Shown one piece after another: positions 6,343-11,913 of a DNA stretch of 11,913 nt (positions within the stretch are counted from its first letter, which is position 1; each line of letters begins with the position of its first letter). The DNA is taken from assembly GCA_003516705.1 (NCBI GenBank), contig DPCJ01000198.1, positions 1-11,913 on the forward strand, written 5' to 3'. The notes under the pieces were generated by a model, which was not told where the DNA came from, did not search any database, and saw nothing but the letters and a program-made list of their open reading frames with translations. The position numbers were made by a program, and so were the translations under genes. The DNA comes from Prolixibacteraceae bacterium (GTDB taxonomy: Bacteria > Bacteroidota > Bacteroidia > Bacteroidales > Prolixibacteraceae).

Positions 6343-8811
6343 TTAAAATGAGTTATGCTTTAAAAATAATGGTTTGTTTGATTTTAGTCTGAGTTCGATG
6401 GTTTTCCCAAAGTATTCAACCAGAACTGTTTTGTTATTTTGAGCAATGAGTTTTGCTGAATCCAGTTTTCCTTCTTTCCATACCAGCGAAACTTCAATAT
6501 TTCCGCGGGCTTTTAAACCCTTAATTTTCCCGGATTTCCAGTCTGATGGAAGTGCAGGAAGCAAACTTATTTTTCCTTCGTGGCTTTGCAGCAACATTTC
6601 GGCAACACCCGCAGTGTATCCAAAATTCCCGTCAATCTGAAATGGCGGGTGGGCATCGAATAAATTCGGATAAAGTCCGCCGCCGGTATATTGAGTACTA
6701 CCCTCTTCCACATAATTAAACAAGTTTTTGATGATTTTCATTGCATGGTCGCCATCATACATGCGCGCCCAGAAGTTGATTTTCCAGCCCATGCTCCAGC
6801 CGGTGGCTGCATCGCCGCGGAGTTCGAGCGTTTTTCTGACAGCCTCGAAGAGTTCGGGTGTTTTTTCGTGGGTAATCTGGTCGCCGGGATGAAAACCATA
6901 CAAATGCGAAAGATGACGGTGTTGTGGTTCCGGCTCTTCAAAATCCACCGACCATTCCTGCAACTGCCCTTTTGCTCCAATTTTGTACGGAAGCAATTTT
7001 GCCTGTTTTGTCTTTAATTCAGCCCTAAAATCTTCATCGACTCCCAGTTTTTCTGAAGCAAGAATGGTGCGCTCAAAGGTTTCCTTCACGATCGCCATAT
7101 CCATGGTGGTTCCCTGGCTCACGGTAGCTGTTTGTTTGTCGGAAGTGTAGAAAGCATTTTCGGGTGTTGTGCTCACCGGCGTCAGCAAAAATCCTTCTTT
7201 GTTTTCCACCAGCCAGTCGGCATAAAATGCTGCGGCACCTTTTAAAACCGGGTAAAGTTCGTTTTTCAGAAACGCCACATCGTCGGTAAAAAGATAGTGT
7301 TCCCACAGGTGACTGACAAGCCAGCCCTGCGCCATGGGCCAGAATGAAAAGCGCGCCTGGTTATCCACCGGGTAAGTTTGCCGCCAGATATCCAAATTGT
7401 GATGCGCCACCCAGCCGCGATTGCCATACATTTTTTCAGCCGTTTTGGTGCCATTTACCGCACTTTCTTTAATTAGCCTGAAAAGTGGTTCGTGACATTC
7501 GGAGAGATTGGTAACTTCCGCCGGCCAGTAATTCATTTCTGTGTTGATGTTAATAGTGTAGCCGCTGTTCCAGGGCGGAATTACTTCCGCGTTCCAGATT
7601 CCCTGCAAATTCAGGGGTTGTCCGCCGGGCCGTGAACCCGAAATCATCAGGTATCTTCCGTATTGAAACAAAAGTGTATTCAGATTGAAATCGTTGTTTA
7701 CTGCGTAATTCTTCAGTCTTTCAGATGTGGTTAACTTGCTGAAATCGTTACTTTTCAATTCGAACTTCACCCTGTCGAAAAGATTTTTGTAATCGGTAAT
7801 GTGCGCTTTTTTGAGTTCTTCGAACGTTTTTGTTTTTGCCTTTTCAAGGATTTTCCGGTTGATTTCGGCCGGATTTTTTCCTTCGTGGCTGGGGTTTTTG
7901 TCGAATCCATTAAAACTTGTAGCCATCGAAAGCAAAATAACAACTTCGTCGGCATTTGAAATTTGCAGGCCATTTTCAGTTTTTGAAACTAAACCACCCA
8001 CATTTCTAACCTCGGCCTGAGCTTCAAAAAACATCCCTTTTCCATCCACTTCATCGCCATACAAAACCTGTTTGGCAAAAGATTTTCGCGAGCCGTCGGT
8101 ATTGTAAATCTCGGGGTATTTGTGCTGGTCGTTTTTCTGTTCCACCTGTTCAAGCGTTCGCCTGAGTAAAAAACCCGGTGCCTGGCCTTTAAAAATCAGG
8201 ATTTGATTTGAAGGAGTTTCAGTGCTTCCGGACGGATGAACCGAGTTGAAATTCATTGTAAACGAAACCGAGGCATTTTTGTCAGCCGAAATGCGCATCA
8301 CAATCAATTGATCGGGGAAGCTGGCAAAAACTTCGCGGGTAAATTTTATGCCATTCAAATTAAAACTCACTGTTGAAATTGAGTTTTCAATGTCAAGTGC
8401 TCTGCGGAAACCGGTGACCTTGTTTTTATCGCCTTCAAAATTCAGATACAAATTGCCAAACGGCTGATAACACTGGTGCAGCCGGCCCAGCCAGTTGTCG
8501 GTTACATATTTGTCGGCTTCAACATATTTTTCTTCTTCGAGCATTTTAACCACTAACGGCAAATCGTGCTGAATATTTACATTTTTAAAAGTTGACGAAG
8601 GTTCACCTGAATACAACGTGTTTTCGTTGAGTTGAAGATGCTCGTTCAGCGGGTCACCGAAAATCATTGCACCTTGTCGTCCGTTTCCAACGGGTAGTGC
8701 TTCTGTCCATTTTTCAGCGGGTTCTTCGTACCAAAGTTTTAATAATGCTGATTGTCCTGCAACAAAAATTGTTGTCAAAAGAAAAAACAGAATAAAAACG
8801 AATTTTATCAT
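6343..8811 (-). CDS. GH95 alpha-L-fucosidase / alpha-L-galactosidase
   Basis: This 822-residue enzyme has full family length. A signal peptide covers about 1-19 (MIKFVFILFFLLTTIFVAGQ), with no lipobox cysteine, so it is probably periplasmic. The N-terminal beta-domain opens with LWYEEPAEKWTEALPVGNGR at 26-45 and is followed by the (alpha/alpha)6 catalytic barrel. Expected active-site positions are present: NINTEMNYWPAE at 421-432 with N421 and N423, TTPENAF at 548-554 with the likely general acid E551, HRHLSHLYGFHPGD at 631-644, and FQIDGNFG at 724-731 with D727. GH95 enzymes invert and release terminal L-fucose (mainly alpha-1,2) or L-galactose from xyloglucan, mucin-type or milk-type glycans; the sequence alone does not tell me which. 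It is the first gene of the unit. Its stop is immediately followed by the start of the T9SS-tailed glycosidase. Confidence 0.93.
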   Translation of the reverse strand: MIKFVFILFFLLTTIFVAGQSALLKLWYEEPAEKWTEALPVGNGRQGAMIFGDPLNEHLQLNENTLYSGEPSSTFKNVNIQHDLPLVVKMLEEEKYVEADKYVTDNWLGRLHQCYQPFGNLYLNFEGDKNKVTGFRRALDIENSISTVSFNLNGIKFTREVFASFPDQLIVMRISADKNASVSFTMNFNSVHPSGSTETPSNQILIFKGQAPGFLLRRTLEQVEQKNDQHKYPEIYNTDGSRKSFAKQVLYGDEVDGKGMFFEAQAEVRNVGGLVSKTENGLQISNADEVVILLSMATSFNGFDKNPSHEGKNPAEINRKILEKAKTKTFEELKKAHITDYKNLFDRVKFELKSNDFSKLTTSERLKNYAVNNDFNLNTLLFQYGRYLMISGSRPGGQPLNLQGIWNAEVIPPWNSGYTININTEMNYWPAEVTNLSECHEPLFRLIKESAVNGTKTAEKMYGNRGWVAHHNLDIWRQTYPVDNQARFSFWPMAQGWLVSHLWEHYLFTDDVAFLKNELYPVLKGAAAFYADWLVENKEGFLLTPVSTTPENAFYTSDKQTATVSQGTTMDMAIVKETFERTILASEKLGVDEDFRAELKTKQAKLLPYKIGAKGQLQEWSVDFEEPEPQHRHLSHLYGFHPGDQITHEKTPELFEAVRKTLELRGDAATGWSMGWKINFWARMYDGDHAMKIIKNLFNYVEEGSTQYTGGGLYPNLFDAHPPFQIDGNFGYTAGVAEMLLQSHEGKISLLPALPSDWKSGKIKGLKARGNIEVSLVWKEGKLDSAKLIAQNNKTVLVEYFGKTIELRLKSNKPLFLKHNSF

Positions 8812-8833
8812 TTCGGCTGAATTGGTTTGATGG

Positions 8834-8864
8834 TAAAACTAACAGGTTTGGTCGTTTCTGCCAA
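8834..8864 (-). promoter_or_regulatory. Candidate promoter for the GH95-glycosidase unit
   Basis: On the minus strand, TTGG (8864-8861) is followed after 19 bp by TAGTTTTA (8841-8834). Each element is one base off the Bacteroidota TTTG / TAnnTTTG consensus, while the spacing is ideal. The start codon at 8811 lies 22 bp downstream. An imperfect promoter would suit a regulated catabolic unit, but no regulator gene or operator can be identified here. Confidence 0.35.
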
Positions 8865-8876
8865 CAAATGGGTTTG
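8847..8876 (+). promoter_or_regulatory. Candidate promoter for the hydroxyacid dehydrogenase
   Basis: TTTG (8847-8850), 18 bp, then TGGGTTTG (8869-8876), one base off TAnnTTTG. It overlaps the divergent candidate promoter of the GH unit. Transcription would begin near 8883, after the in-frame ATG at 8868, which supports translation from 8913. Confidence 0.3.
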
Positions 8877-8912
8877 AATTATTTTACTTTCTTTGGATTC
8901 AAAAATACGAAA

Positions 8913-9866
8913 ATGAAGATTGTTGTACTCGACGGATATGCGCTGAACCCCGGCGATTTAAGCTGGAAAGATTTTCAGGAATTAGGTGAATGCACCATTT
9001 TCGACCGCACTCCACCTGAACTTATCATTGAACGCGCCAGCGATGCAGTAATTGTTATCACCAACAAAGTTGTTTTCAAAAAAGAAATTATCAGTCAGTT
9101 GCCGCAATTGAAATACATCGGGGTTTTGGCCACTGGTTTTAATGTGGTTGATACGGTGGCTGCGCGTGATGCCGGAATTGTGGTTACCAATATTCCGGCT
9201 TACAGCACGGCGTCGGTGGCGCAGATGGTTTTTTCGCACATCCTCAATTTTGTACAGAATGTTGGCATTCATGCAAAGTCAGTTTCGGCTGGTGAATGGG
9301 CAGCCAGCGCCGATTTTGCCTACTGGAAAACACCACAAATGGAACTTGCCGGGAAAACGCTGGGTATTATCGGGTTTGGACAAATTGGTCAGGCTGTGGC
9401 TAAAATTGCGCTGGCATTTGGTATGCGCGTGATTTTTACCAACCGGAGCAAAAAGAATACAGCGCTTGAAGCCACTCAGGTTGATTTGGATACTTTGCTG
9501 AAAGAAAGTGATTTTGTGAGTGTTAATTGTCCGCTGACTCCTGAAAACTCTGGATTTATAAACAAAGAAACCATCGGTAAAATGAAACCGACTGCTTTTC
9601 TTGTAAATACCGGCCGTGGGCCGCTGGTAAACGAACAGGATTTGGCCGATGCGCTGAACGCCGGAATTATTGCCGGCGCCGGACTCGATGTTTTATCGGT
9701 TGAACCAGCCGGTTTCGACAATCCACTGCCAAAAGCCAGAAACTGTTTTATTACGCCGCACATCGCATGGGCAACTTTTGAAGCACGTACCCGGCTGATG
9801 CAAATTGCTGCCTCAAATTTGAAATCGTTTATCGATGGTTGTCCGGCAAATGTGGTTAACCGCTGA
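8913..9866 (+). CDS. D-2-hydroxyacid dehydrogenase (glycerate dehydrogenase/hydroxypyruvate reductase type)
   Basis: This cytosolic NAD(P)-dependent enzyme interconverts 2-oxo acids and D-2-hydroxy acids. The start MKIVVLDGYALNPGDLSW resembles Bacteroidota proteins labelled glycerate dehydrogenase, but the substrate is an inference. Numbered from 8913 (317 residues), the Rossmann motif GFGQIG is at 154-159. The catalytic triad is R235 in NTGRGPLV, E264 in VLSVEP and H283 in TPHIAWATFEAR. All are intact. An ATG in frame at 8868 would add 15 residues (MGLNYFTFFGFKNTK) that do not fit the family, so I chose 8913. The gene is divergent from the GH unit. Substrate alternatives include phosphoglycerate and D-lactate; the short length and lack of an ACT domain argue against a full SerA. 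Confidence 0.9.
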   Translation: MKIVVLDGYALNPGDLSWKDFQELGECTIFDRTPPELIIERASDAVIVITNKVVFKKEIISQLPQLKYIGVLATGFNVVDTVAARDAGIVVTNIPAYSTASVAQMVFSHILNFVQNVGIHAKSVSAGEWAASADFAYWKTPQMELAGKTLGIIGFGQIGQAVAKIALAFGMRVIFTNRSKKNTALEATQVDLDTLLKESDFVSVNCPLTPENSGFINKETIGKMKPTAFLVNTGRGPLVNEQDLADALNAGIIAGAGLDVLSVEPAGFDNPLPKARNCFITPHIAWATFEARTRLMQIAASNLKSFIDGCPANVVNR

Positions 9867-9946
9867 AGATTTTTAAGTTGTGGTTAAGATTTGTTAATGG
9901 AGCCGTTTTTAACATTCACCCCGAAACAAATGACCAACTAACACGT

Positions 9947-9954
9947 TACATTTG
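9947..9954 (+). promoter_or_regulatory. -7 element upstream of the 167-residue membrane protein gene
   Basis: TACATTTG is a perfect TAnnTTTG. It sits 17 bp before the ATG at 9972, giving a leader of roughly 10 nt. No good -33 TTTG is found at the usual distance. Confidence 0.45.
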
Positions 9955-9971
9955 CACGCTATTCAGAAAAG

Positions 9972-10475
9972 ATGATTTTTAAGATATTACATGTTATACT
10001 TTTGGCGTCGGTAAAGTATTTTATTACGTTACCTTACGCAATGCTGATCGGGTTAAACTACGGTCAGGCGCTTATTTCCGTGTTGGTTGGCGGTATTGGC
10101 GGCTTTTTGTTTTTTTATTACCTGAGCCATAAAGTAATTGTTGCCTTTCACATTGTAAAACCACGGATTTGTAAAATGATGCCCGAATCGTTCAAATCGA
10201 GATTCAGGATTTTTTGTAACAGGTTTGCGCAAAAAGAGCCGGCAAAAATTTTCAGCCGTAAAAGCAGGTTTATTTCCAGAATTAAATCGACCTATGGTTT
10301 TTGGGGAATTATTATTGCCACACCCTTTGTACTGAGTATTCCGATAGGCGCTTTTTTAATGAGCCGCTATTATGCGCACCGCAGGCACATTGTTCCTTTT
10401 ATGATTTTGTCGATAGTTAGCTGGGCCGCAGTCTTAACAGGCGTTGTGCACATTTTCCCGCGCGTATTTTTTTAA
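9972..10475 (+). CDS. Unassigned small integral membrane protein
   Basis: I do not recognise this 167-residue protein. It has hydrophobic segments at about 5-25 (ILHVILLASVKYFITLPYAM), about 30-52 (ALISVLVGGIGGFLFFYYLS), about 110-130 (FWGIIIATPFVLSIPIGAFL) and about 143-162 (FMILSIVSWAAVLTGVVHIF). The loop between helices 2 and 3, about 60-105, is strongly basic (RFRIFCNRFAQKEPAKIFSR). The Pro- and Gly-containing third segment ATPFVLSIPIGAFLMSRYY recalls small export or DedA-like permease helices, but I cannot support a family. Its short leader and own -7 element suggest it is transcribed alone. The context (hydroxyacid dehydrogenase upstream, helical protein downstream) says little about function. 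Confidence 0.7.
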   Translation: MIFKILHVILLASVKYFITLPYAMLIGLNYGQALISVLVGGIGGFLFFYYLSHKVIVAFHIVKPRICKMMPESFKSRFRIFCNRFAQKEPAKIFSRKSRFISRIKSTYGFWGIIIATPFVLSIPIGAFLMSRYYAHRRHIVPFMILSIVSWAAVLTGVVHIFPRVFF

Positions 10476-10575
10476 AATCAGCAGGGTGTCGTGGTGCTGA
10501 ATCAATTGCCAGCCAGTAGCTAAAAAGTCCAGATTTTTACAGTGTTTCAAAACACACCCAAAGCATTTATTTGTG

Positions 10576-10604
10576 TTCAATCAGTTTAGTCTTTTCTGAT
10601 TGAA
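10576..10604. promoter_or_regulatory. 9-bp dyad just upstream of the HEAT-like gene promoter
   Basis: TTCAATCAG (10576-10584) and CTGATTGAA (10596-10604) form a perfect inverted repeat with an 11-nt loop. It lies in the -33 region relative to the -7 element at 10624, so it could be an operator. It could also be the end of the upstream membrane-protein transcript, although no T-tract follows the stem. Confidence 0.35.
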
Positions 10605-10623
10605 TTGCATTAATTGGAACATT

Positions 10624-10631
10624 TATCTTTG
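10624..10631 (+). promoter_or_regulatory. -7 element of the HEAT-like gene
   Basis: TATCTTTG matches TAnnTTTG in every fixed base and lies 14 bp before the ATG at 10646. That leaves a very short leader. The -33 region has only ATTG-like sequences at non-ideal spacing. Confidence 0.45.
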
Positions 10632-10645
10632 CCAATAAGAAATTT

Positions 10646-11170
10646 ATGGTGATGAAAGAACAACAGATGATGGAACTGATTGACTCGTGGGAAAACCTGA
10701 ATTTTCTGATGCACGAGATAACACACAACCCTGAAAATATTCCGGTTCTGGCTCAGATTGCTTTGTACGGAACACGACCCAAAAGCTGTCGTGCTGCCTG
10801 GCTGATGGACAAAATTCATGAAAAAGAGCCTTCTCTGATTCGCCCACTGATACCACAAATGATTGAACAGCTAAAAGTGGAGAAAAGTGAAGAAAAAAAA
10901 AGGCATCTGTTAAAACTTGTCAGCCTTAATTCTCTTCCAGGAGAATCACTCGGCTTTCTGACTGATTACTGTATTTCAGTTTTTACCTCGTCGAAAGAGC
11001 CAATTGCTGTGCGTGTTCATGCCATGCAGATTTTACACAACATTGCCTTGCTCGAACCCGAACTGAAATCTGAAATTTGCGCAATTATGGAACATGAAAT
11101 TGAAAACCATCCTTCAGCAGGACTTGAATCGAGAGGAAGAAAACTGTTAAAAAGTCTGGCGCAAAGTTAG
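10646..11170 (+). CDS. Unassigned all-helical protein, HEAT-repeat-like
   Basis: This 174-residue cytosolic protein has no signal peptide or membrane helix. It reads as a run of short amphipathic helices separated by Pro/Gly turns, for example NPENIPVLAQIALYG, SCRAAWLMDKIHEKEPSLIR and PIAVRVHAMQILHNIALLEP. The last has the look of a HEAT/ARM helix pair, in which the protein would be a binding scaffold rather than an enzyme. No catalytic motif is visible. Two starts are possible, 10646 (MVMKEQQ) and 10652 (MKEQQ), and both follow the -7 element closely. The stop codon overlaps that of the convergent receiver gene: the two share the four bases TTAG at 11167-11170. No terminator fits between them. 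Confidence 0.72.
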   Translation: MVMKEQQMMELIDSWENLNFLMHEITHNPENIPVLAQIALYGTRPKSCRAAWLMDKIHEKEPSLIRPLIPQMIEQLKVEKSEEKKRHLLKLVSLNSLPGESLGFLTDYCISVFTSSKEPIAVRVHAMQILHNIALLEPELKSEICAIMEHEIENHPSAGLESRGRKLLKSLAQS

Positions 11171-11655
11171 CCCAGGTTGAAAAACAGTACGATTGAAATT
11201 ATTCCCGCGATTACGAGTAACAGCAAAACAAAAAATCCAAAAACCCCAATTGTAAATCCTTTATTCAGATTCTCTTTTTTTGTTGTGGCTATGGCTTGCT
11301 CAATAGCTTTCACGAGCCTGGCCGGAGCCTTGTCGTTTTTTACCACATAATCAGAAGCTCCCAGTTTCATTATCGAAATAGCAACTTCAACATCGTTTTG
11401 TCCGCTCAGAAAAATAAAGTCGATTGCGGGATGCATTTCTTTTACTTTTTTCATCAATTCTAATCCGGTTGCTCCTTCGAGTGAGTAATCAAGAATAATG
11501 ATATCGGGATGCAGGTGCAGTTCTTTCAGACATTCTTCCGCATTTTTAAATGTCCTGATATCCTTGTATTTCGAATGCAGATGACCAACAATCAAATCTT
11601 TGTATATAATACTTTCCTCGATGATAAAAAGCAACGGATTTTTTGTTTTCAACAT
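11167..11655 (-). CDS. Membrane-tethered single-domain response regulator (REC plus C-terminal helix)
   Basis: Residues 1-125 form a CheY-like receiver. The phospho-acceptor is D56 in DIIILDYSL, the conserved Ser/Thr is S84 in FIFLSGQND, and the conserved Lys is K106 in ASDYVVKND. The metal-binding acidic pair is E13-E14 (FIIEES) instead of the usual two Asp or Glu-Asp. There is no DNA-binding or enzymatic output domain. After a short charged linker (TTKKENLNKG, 124-133) comes one strong membrane helix, FTIGVFGFFVLLLLVIAGII and onward to about 159, then the stop. The receiver would thus sit on the cytoplasmic face of the membrane. No histidine kinase is adjacent in the window. The start at 11655 gives a complete first beta-strand (PLLFIIEES). 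Confidence 0.88.
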   Translation of the reverse strand: MLKTKNPLLFIIEESIIYKDLIVGHLHSKYKDIRTFKNAEECLKELHLHPDIIILDYSLEGATGLELMKKVKEMHPAIDFIFLSGQNDVEVAISIMKLGASDYVVKNDKAPARLVKAIEQAIATTKKENLNKGFTIGVFGFFVLLLLVIAGIISIVLFFNLG

Positions 11656-11913
11656 AATTATCGACCTTTTAATTTGAATCTTATCGAAGCATCTAAATTA
11701 ACTGATTTTTTTTCAGAAATCAATCCCCTGAAATTTAAAAATATAACACTGCAGAAACTCAAAATATTGTATTGGTTACAAATTTTTGATGAAGAAAACA
11801 CAGGTTGCAACCTTTCGCGATGAATCGTATTAATCAGAGATATTGCAATCATTTGAATATGACGATTAATCTGATTACGATTTCAGCAGCATTTATTCAA
11901 ATTAAATTATTTT
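11656..11913. other. AT-rich intergenic DNA with small dyads
   Basis: No convincing gene is seen here: the open frames are short, lack family features and run through low-complexity AT-rich text. Structures visible are a perfect 12-bp palindrome AGGTTGCAACCT (11802-11813), TCGCGA (11815-11820), and an imperfect inverted repeat, AATCGTATTAATCAGA (11823-11838) against TCTGATTACGATT (11870-11882) with a 3-nt bulge. This may be the control region of a gene beyond the right edge. Confidence 0.4.

Noticed and set aside
8868..8912. Upstream in-frame start of the hydroxyacid dehydrogenase
   Set aside because: The 15 extra residues are Phe-rich and precede the normal first beta-strand of the family (MKIVVLDGY). 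The likely transcript start lies after 8868.

Overview
The window looks like chromosomal DNA of a free-living or gut-associated polysaccharide-degrading member of the Bacteroidota, probably near Marinilabiliales/Prolixibacteraceae (the lineage is an inference). Three things support the phylum: a secreted hydrolase ends in a type IX secretion (Por) sorting domain; several genes have a TAnnTTTG -7 element with a TTTG-like -33 element about 19 bp upstream, the Bacteroidota sigma-factor pattern; and a GH95 enzyme is present. Coding DNA is moderate in GC, while the stretch around 4.0-4.5 kb is clearly more AT-rich.

Left part (1-3602): a partial DUF1761-type membrane protein runs off the left edge on the minus strand. 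It is divergent from ricT (482-1576, PSP1/RicT iron-sulfur protein). Convergent with ricT is a two-gene minus-strand unit: an M16 zinc peptidase (3602-2373) followed by a class I O-methyltransferase (2278-1622).

Centre (3603-4572): a 158-bp divergent region holds promoters for the M16 unit and for tRNA-Phe(GAA) at 3761-3833. The tRNA is followed by a strong intrinsic terminator. Next come a 23-bp exact duplicate of the inner part of the tRNA, a second weak hairpin, a perfect 19-bp-stem inverted repeat, and an AT-rich three-helix membrane-protein gene that appears broken by a single-base frameshift. One arm of the inverted repeat recurs beyond that gene. This is the accessory-looking part of the window.

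Carbohydrate unit (4573-8811, minus): a GH95 alpha-L-fucosidase-type enzyme and a clan GH-A-like glycosidase with a T9SS tail abut exactly (TAAATG). They are probably co-transcribed and act together on a fucose- or L-galactose-bearing glycan outside the cytoplasm. No SusC/SusD pair or dedicated regulator is visible.

Right part (8913-11913): a D-2-hydroxyacid dehydrogenase (glycerate/hydroxypyruvate type), an unassigned small membrane protein, and an unassigned HEAT-like helical protein lie on the plus strand. A minus-strand single-domain response regulator with a C-terminal membrane helix converges on the last of these, and the two stop codons overlap. The final 258 bp hold no convincing gene, only AT-rich DNA with several small dyads.

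I do not see a clear defence system, CRISPR array, transposase or integrase. The best leads are the tRNA-fragment/inverted-repeat/frameshifted-gene cluster, the GH pair with an unclassified catalytic module, and the membrane-tethered receiver.
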